From the NCBI GenBank assembly GCA_009841265.1, contig VXMB01000007.1, positions 372,001 to 436,000 on the forward strand: a stretch of DNA of 64,000 nt, given 5' to 3'. The stretch is from Gemmatimonadota bacterium. GTDB taxonomy: Bacteria; JAAXHH01. The notes below the pieces were generated by a model. The model had not been told where the DNA came from, did not search any database, and was given only the letters and a program-made list of their open reading frames with translations. The translations under genes were made by a program, and so were the position numbers. This document shows positions 41,421 to 49,909 of the stretch, piece after piece. Numbering within the stretch: position 1 is the first letter of the stretch; every line of letters starts with the position of its first letter.

Positions 41421-43304
41421 TCACTCCAGCAGCTTCATCTTCAGGTGGGTAGGCGCGCTCCGAGAGAAGTACACCCGGTGCGTGGCCGTCTGGTAGTCCT
41501 CTTCTTTTGCTTCGTAGATACTCGGTACCCAGGTCTGGGGATTGCGGTCCACCATGGGGAACCAGCTGCTCTGCACCTGCACCATCATGCGGTGCCCCGC
41601 CTTGAAGGTGTGGGCGACGTCCTGCATGTCGAATACGATACGCGTGACGCTGCCCGGCCGCATGGGCTCGGGATGGGTGAAACTGTTTCGGTACCGGCCC
41701 CGCATGACCTCGCCCCGCACCATGAGCTGGAAACCTCCCATCTTCACATTCATGGGGTTCTCGCCCACGTAGCTCGCCGTATCGGGATATACGTCGATCA
41801 GCTTGACGACGAAATCCGCGTCCTCCCCCGTCGTGGTCACGTACAGGTTGGCGAACAGATCGCCCGTCACGGTGACGTCCTCCTCCAGCACATCGGACTC
41901 GAAGACCAGCACGTCGGTCCGTGTTGCGGCGAACCGCTGGTCCTGGATGAGGTACCGGTCGTCGCGGTTGATGACGACCTGGGAGGTGTGGGGCACGGGT
42001 TTCGCGGGATCGCTGACGTATTCGGCGTGGTCGTCCGCGCCCATCGGCCGGTCGAAGGACAGGCCGCCGCCGGGCGCCAGGTAGAGGTTCGCTTCGCGTG
42101 CCTCCCGGGGCGGCCAGCGGTCGAAGGCGTGCCACTCGTTCGAACCCGTGACGAAGATGCTGGCTTCAGGCAGCTGCGGATCGAGACCGTCCTTCAGATA
42201 GTGGTTGAAGATGGGCAGTTCGATGGCTTCCCGGTAGTGCGCCGCCGTGGGCTGTTCGAAATAGATGTCCTGGTACCGCAGGCCGCTGCCCCGCGCCCAC
42301 CCGCCGTGCCACCACGGACCCATGACGAGGTGGTTCACGAGGCCCGGGTTGTTGTTTTCCACGGCGGCGTACGTCTTCAGCGGGCCGTACAGGTCCTGGG
42401 CGTCGAAGAACCCGCCCACCACGAGCACCGCCGGCTTCACGTCTTTCAGGTGGGGCAGCGGCGTGCGGGCCTGCCAGAATTCGTCGTAGTCCGGATGCTC
42501 CATCATGGCGTTCCAGATCTTGTTCTCCCCGTGCAGGTATTTCTCGTTTATGTTGGACAGGGGCCCGAGATCCAGGTACCACTGGTAGCCGTCCGGCGTG
42601 CCGTAATCGCGGAACCCCGTGGCCCGCCGGGTCGTGGGCGCGGGACGCGGCTGGCCGTAGAAGGACAGGAAACTGAAGCTGGCCTGCAGCTGGAACGCGC
42701 CGTTGTGGTGGCGGTCGTCGCCGATCCACCAGTCGGTCACCGGCGCCTGGGGCGAAACGATCTTCACGGCGGGATGGGCGTCGATCAGGGCGTGGGTGGC
42801 GTAGAAACCCGGCGCCGATATGCCCCAAACGCCCACGCGGCCGTTGTGATTGGGCACGTTTTCAAGCAGCCAGGAGACCGTATCGTAGGTATCGGTGCTC
42901 TCGTCGATGTCGGCGTCCGACGTCTTGTCCGGGTTATGAGGGCGCACGGCCTCGAATTCCCCTTCCGACATCATGCGGCCGCGCACGTCCTGGTAGACGA
43001 TGATGTACCCGTCGCGTGCGAACAGCATGGACGGGCCGATCTGCGTCCTGTACGCCGCCCCGTAGGGCGCCACGCTGTAGGGCGTGCGCTGCAGCAGGAT
43101 GGGATAGGTCCGTGCATCGTCCTTCGGCACGTAGATGGAAGTGAACAGCCTCGCCCCGTCGCGCATAGGCACGTAGCGCTCCATCTTGTCATAGTGCTCC
43201 ACGATGTACCGTGCGTCGGCGTTGGACTGGCCGAGGACCGTTGCGGGCAGAAGGAGAAGGATCAGCATCCCGAAGAGTAAGACGGGACAGGGTACGGTTT
43301 TCAT
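41421..43304 (-). CDS. Secreted CocE/NonD-family (X-Pro dipeptidyl-peptidase S15-like) hydrolase
   Basis: A 627-residue alpha/beta hydrolase. Start 43304 follows AGGAG by 8 nt and gives a signal peptide (KTVPCPVLLFGMLILLLLPATVLGQS). The nucleophile elbow is GVWGISAPGFYATHALI; the catalytic His is likely in MGPWWHGGWARG. The C-terminal beta-sandwich (AEYVSDPAKPVPHTSQV onward, with RYRNSFTHPEPMRPGSVTRIVFDMQDVAHTFKAGHRMMVQVQSSWFPMVDRNPQT) is the typical X-Pro C-terminal domain. Substrates range over acyl esters and peptides. It is periplasmic or extracellular and stands alone. Confidence 0.92.
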   Translation of the reverse strand: MKTVPCPVLLFGMLILLLLPATVLGQSNADARYIVEHYDKMERYVPMRDGARLFTSIYVPKDDARTYPILLQRTPYSVAPYGAAYRTQIGPSMLFARDGYIIVYQDVRGRMMSEGEFEAVRPHNPDKTSDADIDESTDTYDTVSWLLENVPNHNGRVGVWGISAPGFYATHALIDAHPAVKIVSPQAPVTDWWIGDDRHHNGAFQLQASFSFLSFYGQPRPAPTTRRATGFRDYGTPDGYQWYLDLGPLSNINEKYLHGENKIWNAMMEHPDYDEFWQARTPLPHLKDVKPAVLVVGGFFDAQDLYGPLKTYAAVENNNPGLVNHLVMGPWWHGGWARGSGLRYQDIYFEQPTAAHYREAIELPIFNHYLKDGLDPQLPEASIFVTGSNEWHAFDRWPPREAREANLYLAPGGGLSFDRPMGADDHAEYVSDPAKPVPHTSQVVINRDDRYLIQDQRFAATRTDVLVFESDVLEEDVTVTGDLFANLYVTTTGEDADFVVKLIDVYPDTASYVGENPMNVKMGGFQLMVRGEVMRGRYRNSFTHPEPMRPGSVTRIVFDMQDVAHTFKAGHRMMVQVQSSWFPMVDRNPQTWVPSIYEAKEEDYQTATHRVYFSRSAPTHLKMKLLE

Positions 43305-43379
43305 GAGGAAAACTCCTGCAGAAATCATGAAATCAGTTAAACTGGGACACCGGGAATATGGACGGTTTCGGCGGGAAGA

Positions 43380-43826
43380 TCAAGGACGGCCCTTGTCCGT
43401 CAGCCGCTCGTAGGCGTCCACGACCTCGATGAAGGCGTCGTGGTCGCCGCCGTGGTCGGGGTGGTGGACCTGGGCCAGTTCCCGGTACCGCCGCTTGATG
43501 TCCTGGAAAGTCGCGTAGGGCGGCAAGCCGAGGAGGGACAGCAGTCCCGGGTCGTAGGCGTCGGCCATGGAAAGGCCGTGTTCCTTGAAATACTGGAAGT
43601 AAACGCGGTAGAAGAAGCCCTCGTAGACCTTCTTGATCTCCTCGTGATCCATATTCGCCAGCCGGTTCAGGGAATAGGCTACCCGGCCATCGTCCGCGGT
43701 CCGCGTGGAGAAGAATGCATCCCAGACCAGCGCCTGGTGTTCCTCCCGCGGGCGGGTCCTGAACCGGATGCGGCACTCGGTCTGCTTGAGCTGACGCAGC
43801 TTGCGTTTCAGCTGGGGAATGGTCAT
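43380..43826 (-). CDS. J-domain protein with C-terminal J domain
   Basis: A 148-residue protein. The first 80 residues are basic then mixed (MTIPQLKRKLRQLKQTECRIRFRTRPREEHQALVWDAFFS) and match no family I recognise. The J domain is C-terminal: LLGLPPYATFQDIKRRYRELAQVHHPDHGGDHDAFIEVVDAYERL, with the HPD tripeptide that stimulates DnaK. J domains are normally N-terminal, so a C-terminal one suggests the N-part targets DnaK to a specific client. It lies between two minus-strand genes with no chaperone gene nearby. Confidence 0.82.
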   Translation of the reverse strand: MTIPQLKRKLRQLKQTECRIRFRTRPREEHQALVWDAFFSTRTADDGRVAYSLNRLANMDHEEIKKVYEGFFYRVYFQYFKEHGLSMADAYDPGLLSLLGLPPYATFQDIKRRYRELAQVHHPDHGGDHDAFIEVVDAYERLTDKGRP

Positions 43827-43879
43827 GGCGTGGTCCGGGAATGAACGCTGCGACAGGCGCGAAAGGGGTCAGGTGTGTG

Positions 43880-44551
43880 TTAATTCAACATGGACGGCAG
43901 GCTTTCGATCGACTCCGCCCGGGGCAGGGGATGATCCCAGGGCCATGCCACTTCCTGCCGCAGATACCAGGCCGCCTGGATCGCCGTCATACCGGCGGCT
44001 GCCGCGCCGCGCAGTTCGTCAAAGCCACCATCTCCGACGAAATATGCATCGGACGGCCGGACACCCATGCGCGCGCAGGCGAGATCGTAGATCTTCCTGT
44101 CCGGTTTCATCATTCCGACTTCACAGGAGAAAACGACTTCGTCCACGTGATCCCGAAGCGGACAGGCGTTCCATGCCAGCGCTTCCCAGGGCATGGCGTT
44201 GCTGATGATTCCGATGCCGAGCCCGCGGGCCCTGACGTTGTCCAGCATCTCCAACACTCCGGGATCCACTTCGGATATGACCCGGCTCTTCCACTGTTCG
44301 TACTCCCGGGCGATTTCGCCAAGTCTCCGGTCCGAGACCGGCGAGCCGACTTCATCCCGCATGTGCAGGAACTTGGCGAGGCAGTTCGAAAACTCGCCGG
44401 TCATCACACGCTCGCCGAAATCCTCCCACCACTGCACCACCCGGTCCCGCGAGGTGCGCAGTTTCACGTAGTTCGGGGATCTCGACTGGAAAGCGCTTTT
44501 TGTCTTCTCGGTGATCAGCGTTTCGAATAAATCGAAGAAAACGACTTTCAT
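43880..44551 (-). CDS. HAD-superfamily hydrolase, haloacid-dehalogenase subfamily IA
   Basis: A 223-residue HAD protein: MKVVFFDLFETLITEKTKSAF (motif I DxFxT), a helical cap, GIGIISNAMPWEA (motif II Ser/Asn), GMMKPDRKIYDLACARMGV (motif III Lys) and AYFVGDGGFDELRGAAAAGM (motif IV). It hydrolyses small phosphorylated compounds, most likely a phosphoglycolate- or sugar-type substrate. GAGGTGCG precedes ATG 44551. It lies 24 nt downstream of guaB and may be co-transcribed. Confidence 0.92.
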   Translation of the reverse strand: MKVVFFDLFETLITEKTKSAFQSRSPNYVKLRTSRDRVVQWWEDFGERVMTGEFSNCLAKFLHMRDEVGSPVSDRRLGEIAREYEQWKSRVISEVDPGVLEMLDNVRARGLGIGIISNAMPWEALAWNACPLRDHVDEVVFSCEVGMMKPDRKIYDLACARMGVRPSDAYFVGDGGFDELRGAAAAGMTAIQAAWYLRQEVAWPWDHPLPRAESIESLPSMLN

Positions 44552-44575
44552 CGCACCTCGTTTTCAGGTGATCTA

Positions 44576-46063
44576 TCAGGTGATCCCGAACTCCTGTATG
44601 GACTGGATGGCGGACATGTCGTGCACGCCGCTGTCGTCGAGGGACACGTTGGACTGCAGTTCCAGGACGGCGTCCCGGTGCAGCGCCTCGATGGTGGCGC
44701 ATCCCGCCGTGGCCATGCCCGACTTGAGCATCTGTATGACGATGGGCAGTTTGTCGTAGACCGACCCCGCGTGGGGCACCTGGCCCACGATGCCTTCCTC
44801 GAAAAAGGTGCTGGCGAGCTGCGCGTAGCGCCGGTTGTTGAAGGCTTTCCGGCTGCCTTCCATCCAGTATTCCTTGACCAGGTCCCCGGCCGCGTTGCGG
44901 ACCAGTTCGCCGTGGCTCTCGGTGAACCGCGCCAGGAGATTGCCCATCATGAGCGTGTCGGCGCCCAGCGACAGCGCGACGAGCATGTCCGCGGGACCCT
45001 GGATGCTGCCGTCCGCCACGAGGGGCAGATAGTCGCCCGAGTTCTCTGCCCACGCGTCGCGGGCCGCGGCGACTTCCTGTATGGAGGTGGCCTGGCCGCG
45101 GCCGGTGGCCTTCACCATCTGCGTCGTGCAGCCCGATGCGATGCCCATGCCGATCTTGACGGCGTCCGCGCCGCTGGCGGCCAGGTAGTCGAACCCCTCC
45201 CGCGTCACCACGTTCCCGGCGATCACCGGGATGTCGTAGTGGGACTTGATCCATTTCAAAGTCTCGCCCTGGTACTCGGTATGGCCGTCGGAGGCGTCGA
45301 TGACGATCACGTCGGCCTGGTGCTCGACCAGTGCCTCCACCCGTTCCCTGTCCTCGGGATGGGTCGATACGGCGGCGCCGACCACGAGGCGCTTCTGGGC
45401 GTCTTCCGTGGAATGGGGATGGCGGATATGCTTGTCGAGGTCCCGCTTGAACACCACCGACACCAGCGTCCCTTCGGAGGAAACCATGGGCAGAAACCCG
45501 CGGCCGTACTCGATCATCCGCGTGTTCGCCGTCTTCAGGTCGTCCTCCTCGGCGCCGGTCTGCACGTCGGTCTTCATGCGGTCGCCCACCCGGAGACCAT
45601 GATCGTACCGCTCGTCGAAGTCCTTGTCCGTGATCACGCCCACCAGCTTGCCGTGGAAGACGCCGGTATCCGTCACCGGGAAGGTGTGGTAGCCGGTATC
45701 GTTCATGATGCCGATCACCTCGCCGATGGACTGTTCCGGCGACAGCGTGACGATATCGGTCTGAAACCCGGCCTTGAACCGCTTCACCGCGTCGATCTTT
45801 CCGCACTGTTCCTCGATGGTCTGGCTCACGGCGAACACGCCCATGCCGCCCAGCTGGGCCATGGCGATGGCCATCTCCACGCTGGTGACCGCCTGCATGG
45901 CCGCGCTGAGGAAAGGCGTGCGCAGCGCCAGGTAGCCGTCCCCCTGCCGGCAGAGGCGCGTCTCCAGGGACGCGAGCTGGGCGTTCGCGTCGGCCTGCGT
46001 CAGGCGTGGCAGAAGGCGGTATTCCTTGAGACTGTGAGAAACGGTAGAGGCTATCTGCGCCAT
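44576..46063 (-). CDS. guaB: IMP dehydrogenase (GuaB), divergent Tritrichomonas-type
   Basis: A 495-residue IMPDH that converts IMP to XMP, the first step to GMP. The catalytic barrel is interrupted by two CBS domains (about 105-215). The catalytic cysteine is C312 in KIGMGIASGCTTQ, where most enzymes have GPGSICTTR. The flap contains EGSRKAFNNRRYAQL with the catalytic Arg-Tyr, and GRGQATS follows the Cys loop; these features recall Tritrichomonas foetus-type and related bacterial IMPDHs. Start 46063 has GGAGGG. The upstream gap holds the divergent LysR gene and its promoter. Confidence 0.9.
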   Translation of the reverse strand: MAQIASTVSHSLKEYRLLPRLTQADANAQLASLETRLCRQGDGYLALRTPFLSAAMQAVTSVEMAIAMAQLGGMGVFAVSQTIEEQCGKIDAVKRFKAGFQTDIVTLSPEQSIGEVIGIMNDTGYHTFPVTDTGVFHGKLVGVITDKDFDERYDHGLRVGDRMKTDVQTGAEEDDLKTANTRMIEYGRGFLPMVSSEGTLVSVVFKRDLDKHIRHPHSTEDAQKRLVVGAAVSTHPEDRERVEALVEHQADVIVIDASDGHTEYQGETLKWIKSHYDIPVIAGNVVTREGFDYLAASGADAVKIGMGIASGCTTQMVKATGRGQATSIQEVAAARDAWAENSGDYLPLVADGSIQGPADMLVALSLGADTLMMGNLLARFTESHGELVRNAAGDLVKEYWMEGSRKAFNNRRYAQLASTFFEEGIVGQVPHAGSVYDKLPIVIQMLKSGMATAGCATIEALHRDAVLELQSNVSLDDSGVHDMSAIQSIQEFGIT

Positions 46064-46211
46064 TTATGCCCTCCGAGGGAAACCGTTTGAGGATCCATTT
46101 CCCCGTTCGGAATCCCGGTACGGTGATCCGAGGTTGTGCTGATCCGTTTTCGCGTCAATCGACGGCTCGAGATTCGAGTCTATCAATATACATCATCCCG
46201 CCGATTTTGCC

Positions 46212-46240
46212 TTGACATAATACCGGCTCAGATATATTAG
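46212..46240 (+). promoter_or_regulatory. Promoter of the LysR gene
   Basis: TTGACA (46212-46217), 17 bp, TATTAG (46235-46240), 44 bp before ATG 46284, in a very AT-rich region. AT-rich sequence around 46237-46257 includes interrupted T-N-A motifs such as bound by LysR regulators. Confidence 0.5.
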
Positions 46241-46283
46241 TCAAATTAATAATTTAAATACGCGCTATTACGTGGACAAATAA

Positions 46284-47225
46284 ATGAACCTGTCCTACGA
46301 TCAAGCCGTCGCCTTTCATGCCGTGGCACGTCACGGAAGCTTTTCTCTGGCGGCAAAAGCCCTCTTCCGGTCCCAGTCCGCCGTGAGCATCCAGGTGGCC
46401 AAGCTCGAGGGCGAAATCGGCCAGCCGCTCTTCCACCGGACGACCCGGCATCTCGCCCTCACCGAGGCCGGCAAGGTGCTGCTCAAGTACGTGAGCGAGA
46501 TGGAAGGGCTGATGAAAGAGGCCGTGCAGGAACTGGAAGACCTGGACAGGCTCGAGGCCGGCCGTCTCGTGCTCTGCACGTCCGACACCACGGGTTGCTA
46601 CCGCCTGCCGGCCATCCTCAAATCCTTCCAGGACCGCTATCCCGGCATCGACATTGTCGTGAAGAACGCCACGTCGCTGCGGACCATCCAGGCCGTGGTG
46701 GACGGCGAGGTGGATCTCGGCGTGGTCACGCTGGCCTACCTGCCCCGGGAGATCGAGACGATCCCGCTGTTCTCCCGCCACGACGTGCTGATCACGCCGC
46801 CGGACCATCCCCTGGCGAAGCGTCGGACGGTGCATCTCAAGGACATGGAGCAGTATCCGCTGATCCTGCTCGACCAGCACTGCGCCTCGCGGCGGCTGAT
46901 CGACGATCTGTGCGAGAAATCGCGGGTACAGCTCGACGTCGCCATGGAGCTCAGTTCGATCGAGGTCATCAAGCACTTCGTGCGGATTGAAGCGGGCCTG
47001 TCCATCGTTCCCTCCATAGCCATCCAGGAGGAACTGGAAAACGGCACGCTCGCGCAGGTCACGATCGGGGATTTCCGAAACCGTCCCCGCCAGAAAATGG
47101 GGGCGATCTACCTCAAGGGGCGGTACCTTTCCAAGGCGGCCCGCAGCTTCCTGGAGGCCCTGCAGTCATACTTCAGGCCGGGACGCAGGAAGATCGAGGA
47201 GGGCCGGGGCAAGCCGGCGGCCTGA
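46284..47225 (+). CDS. LysR-family transcriptional regulator
   Basis: A 313-residue LTTR. The winged helix-turn-helix is at 1-65 (NLSYDQAVAFHAVARHGSFSLAAKALFRSQSAVSIQVAKLEGEIGQPLFHRTTRHLALTEAGK). A linker helix and a periplasmic-binding-like effector domain follow (LVLCTSDTTGCYRLPAILKSFQDRYPGIDIVV onward). LTTRs bind T-N11-A sites and are activated by a small ligand. It is divergent from guaB, whose start is 220 nt away, but no target can be named. Confidence 0.93.
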   Translation: MNLSYDQAVAFHAVARHGSFSLAAKALFRSQSAVSIQVAKLEGEIGQPLFHRTTRHLALTEAGKVLLKYVSEMEGLMKEAVQELEDLDRLEAGRLVLCTSDTTGCYRLPAILKSFQDRYPGIDIVVKNATSLRTIQAVVDGEVDLGVVTLAYLPREIETIPLFSRHDVLITPPDHPLAKRRTVHLKDMEQYPLILLDQHCASRRLIDDLCEKSRVQLDVAMELSSIEVIKHFVRIEAGLSIVPSIAIQEELENGTLAQVTIGDFRNRPRQKMGAIYLKGRYLSKAARSFLEALQSYFRPGRRKIEEGRGKPAA

Positions 47226-47276
47226 TCGGGCGGACAGTTTCGGTGGCTCATCGGTAGCCCGATCGGGGTCGAAACC

Positions 47277-47306
47277 GGAAACTTCCCGTGCCCCACAGCG
47301 TCTAAC
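47277..47306 (+). promoter_or_regulatory. ECF-type promoter candidate before a small-membrane-protein/lipoprotein pair
   Basis: GGAAACT (47277-47283), exactly 17 bp, TCTAAC (47301-47306). Geometry equals that of 26296 and 28103, and GGAAACT is close to the classic GGAACTT. It lies 102 bp before the small gene at 47409. Confidence 0.5.
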
Positions 47307-47408
47307 CAATGTGAGTGCTCAGAAGCTAGAATTTAACGTACAGTATCTGCCACGCTTTGAAATTAACGAGGATGACAAGCGGTCGTACTGCGGGAAGGTC
47401 GGCTGATT

Positions 47409-47678
47409 TTGATCCAGACGGTTACGAACGATCTGTTGTTGTTGATTCAGCCACACCTGGCCCCTCTACTCGCCATTTGCGGAATCCTGATAATCTGCTA
47501 CGGGCTTTTTCGATTGGCACGCTCCCCACGCCGTGGCGGCGGCAGCGCGACCATTTTCTTCGTGGGTACGACCGACGCACTACGGAACATGGACCAGCGC
47601 ACGGCGGCCGAGATCATCGTACGCCAACAGACCGGAGACCGTTTGAAGGAAGTAGAACGAGGCGGGGCGTGCAAGTAG
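47409..47678 (+). CDS. Small single-pass membrane protein, unknown
   Basis: An 89-residue protein with one N-terminal membrane segment (LLLLIQPHLAPLLAICGILIICYGLFRLA) and a short, charged cytoplasmic tail (FVGTTDALRNMDQRTAAEIIVRQQTGDRLKEVE). TTG 47409 follows GGGAAGG. No family is recognised. The overlapping open frame 47357-47743 is arginine-rich and less protein-like. Downstream lies a lipoprotein, and both may answer to the ECF-type promoter at 47277. Confidence 0.5.
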   Translation: MIQTVTNDLLLLIQPHLAPLLAICGILIICYGLFRLARSPRRGGGSATIFFVGTTDALRNMDQRTAAEIIVRQQTGDRLKEVERGGACK

Positions 47679-47798
47679 ATAGGACCTGGAGGCGGCGGAA
47701 GGAAACTCGCCCCAATCATCCGATTCACCTGGTGGGGTATTGAGGATAAGAGTAAATTCGATATAGGTTTACAAGAAGTCACATTCTGGAGGTGCAAC

Positions 47799-48377
47799 AT
47801 GTCTCATCCCGGCACCCAACGTATCACCGTCTTTGCAGTCATGGCGACCTTCGTTCTGCTTACCGTAGTCGGATGCGCCGCCCGCAAGCCAGCCCTGGTG
47901 GAATCCAAGGATCTGGTCGCGGTGACGGTCATGCCGGCCGGCCCCAACAACTGGCGGTACACCATCGAGACGAAAAACGCCGAGTACCTTACGAGCGTGG
48001 AGTTCATCTCCCCGGACCTGGAGAGCTGCAAGGTGCTCGCACTGCCCGAGGAAATCAAAATCACACAGCAGACCACGCCCGATGGCATCAAAGTAAACCT
48101 GTGGGGAAGCATCTATGGCGAACGGTACACCCAGTTCCGCAGCCTGCAGCTGGTTCTGACCAGCGATCAGCCTAGAAGTCGGGGTGAGATAGACATCCGC
48201 GTTACCGATTTTCGAGGAAACACCACGACGATTGAATCTATTGCGGGGCCGGTCGCCGCCAGGATAGGCACGCCACGATACGCATGGCAACGTGCCTGGC
48301 GGTCTTACGAGGTTATGCCCCAGCATTTCGGCCGGTTTCCGGATAACCTCGGGGGCATCAGTTTTATAGGGAATTGA
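47799..48377 (+). CDS. Hypothetical lipoprotein
   Basis: A 192-residue lipoprotein: MSHPGTQRITVFAVMATFVLLTVVGC with lipobox cysteine at 26. The mature part is beta-rich (LVAVTVMPAGPNNWRYTIETKNAEYLTSVEFISPDLESCKVLALPEEIKI, SIYGERYTQFRSLQLVLTSDQ). No family recognised. GGAGGTGCAAC before ATG 47799 is a strong Shine-Dalgarno. It ends just before the convergent pgk gene. Confidence 0.75.
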   Translation: MSHPGTQRITVFAVMATFVLLTVVGCAARKPALVESKDLVAVTVMPAGPNNWRYTIETKNAEYLTSVEFISPDLESCKVLALPEEIKITQQTTPDGIKVNLWGSIYGERYTQFRSLQLVLTSDQPRSRGEIDIRVTDFRGNTTTIESIAGPVAARIGTPRYAWQRAWRSYEVMPQHFGRFPDNLGGISFIGN

Positions 48378-48401
48378 TGCTTGCTGTCGGTGACGGGAGT
48401 A

Positions 48402-49589
48402 TCAACCCACTTCCAGTACACTAACCCCTGGCAGCACCTTGCCTTCCAGCAGTTCAAGCGAAGCACCGCCACCGGTTGATACGTGGCTCATGCGCCCGGC
48501 TAGACCGAGGGCGTTGACGGCCGCGGCCGTATCACCGCCGCCGATGATGGACACGGCTCCCCGGCCGGTTGCCTCCGCGATTGCTTGGGCGACCTCTTGT
48601 GTGCCCTCCGCGAACGCCTCGATCTCGAAGACGCCCATGGGGCCGTTCCACAGTATGGTACCCGCTTCGCCAATGGTCTCGACAAATTGACGTCGGGTTA
48701 CCGGCCCGATATCGAGGCCCATCGAACCGTCGGGGACCTGGTCGACATGAAGCGCAGTCTCACCGGAGTCGATTGAGTCGGCGACAACATGGTCCACGGG
48801 CAGCAGGATCGGTTTGCCCAGGTCGGCGGATCGGTCCAGGATCTCCGACGCGAAACCCAGTCGATCATCCTCCAGCAGGCTCCTTCCAATGGCCTCGCCC
48901 CGGCTGGCGAGAAAGGTATAGGCCATGCCGCCCCCGATGATCAGGGCGTCGGCGATCTCGATGAACCGGCGTGTCGCCCCGATCTTGTCCGACACCTTGG
49001 CCCCGCCGAGCATAACAACCAGCTTCCCTTTCGGGTTTTCGATCGCTCCGGAGAGGTAGTCCAGTTCCTTCTGCATGAGGAATCCGGCCGCGCGTTCGGG
49101 CAGCAGTCGCGCAACGCCTTCGGTGGATGCGTGGGCGCGGTGGGCCGTTCCGAAGGCGTCGTTCACGTAGGCGTCCCCCAGCGCAGCCAGTTCGCGGGCG
49201 AAGTCCGGATCGTTCCGGGTCTCCCCGTCGTTAAACCGGACGTTCTCCAGCAGGAGGCATTCGCCGTTCGCCAGGTCTGCTGCGGCACGTTCCGCGACCG
49301 GTCCAACCGTCTCTCGCACGTAGCCTATCGGTTGGCTCAGGAGTCCGGACAACCGGTCCGCCACCAGCCGTAACCGCAGGTTCTCCGTAATCCCATTTGG
49401 CCGTCCCAGATGGGTCATCAGGATGGCCCGGCCACCATGGTCCAGGATATGCCGCAGCGTGGGGAGCGACGCCCGGATGCGCGTGTCGTCGGTGATGCTG
49501 CCCACTTCGTCGAGCGGCACGTTGTAATCCACGCGCACGAGTACGCGCTGGCCGCGCAGTTCGAGATCGGTGAGGGAGCGGACGCTCAT
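48402..49589 (-). CDS. pgk: Phosphoglycerate kinase
   Basis: A 395-residue glycolytic enzyme that transfers phosphate from 1,3-bisphosphoglycerate to ADP. The signature VRVDYNVPLD is at about 19-28, TLRHILDHGGRAILMTHLGRPNG follows, and the nucleotide part has VVMLGGAKVSDKI, ILWNGPMGVFE, SIIGGGDTAAAVNALGL and HVSTGGGASLELLEG. Length and all motifs are standard. It stands alone without gapA or tpiA. The Shine-Dalgarno is weak. Confidence 0.97.
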   Translation of the reverse strand: MSVRSLTDLELRGQRVLVRVDYNVPLDEVGSITDDTRIRASLPTLRHILDHGGRAILMTHLGRPNGITENLRLRLVADRLSGLLSQPIGYVRETVGPVAERAAADLANGECLLLENVRFNDGETRNDPDFARELAALGDAYVNDAFGTAHRAHASTEGVARLLPERAAGFLMQKELDYLSGAIENPKGKLVVMLGGAKVSDKIGATRRFIEIADALIIGGGMAYTFLASRGEAIGRSLLEDDRLGFASEILDRSADLGKPILLPVDHVVADSIDSGETALHVDQVPDGSMGLDIGPVTRRQFVETIGEAGTILWNGPMGVFEIEAFAEGTQEVAQAIAEATGRGAVSIIGGGDTAAAVNALGLAGRMSHVSTGGGASLELLEGKVLPGVSVLEVG

Positions 49590-49909
49590 GGACAGGACCC
49601 ATCAAAGGCCTTGCTGGGCGGGCAATAGCGTGAGATCGTGGAGTGTATGTTCACGGTCATTTTCTCGGTGGAACGGTGCATTTTCTACTTTACTTAGTTG
49701 ATCGCACAGGTTATATACAGGGTTTCAACCGGAATTTGGTACAAGTGCGAATAACGGACTATCCTCTCTTTTTCCTCCTTCAAGAAACCGTGTCTGTTAT
49801 TGCGAATCAACGGTATTCCAGTACTCCGGTTTGAATTGAGAAACTGGAAATCGCGTTCCCGTATTCGATTTTCGCAACCGAAAGGATGCGGAAAAGGGGC
49901 GATCTTTAT
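49590..49909. other. Intergenic region upstream of gltB
   Basis: 320 bp between the divergent pgk and gltB genes, clearly more AT-rich than its neighbours. It should hold promoters for both. I could not find a convincing -35/-10 pair or operator. A 63-codon open frame at 49643-49834 is not protein-like. Confidence 0.5.

Noticed and set aside
47357..47743. 128-codon frame overlapping the small membrane protein
   Set aside because: Arg/Thr-rich with no fold signature; the alternative frame encodes a clear membrane segment with a plausible start.
49643..49834. 63-codon frame upstream of gltB
   Set aside because: No Shine-Dalgarno, no recognisable motif, and it lies in an AT-rich regulatory gap.
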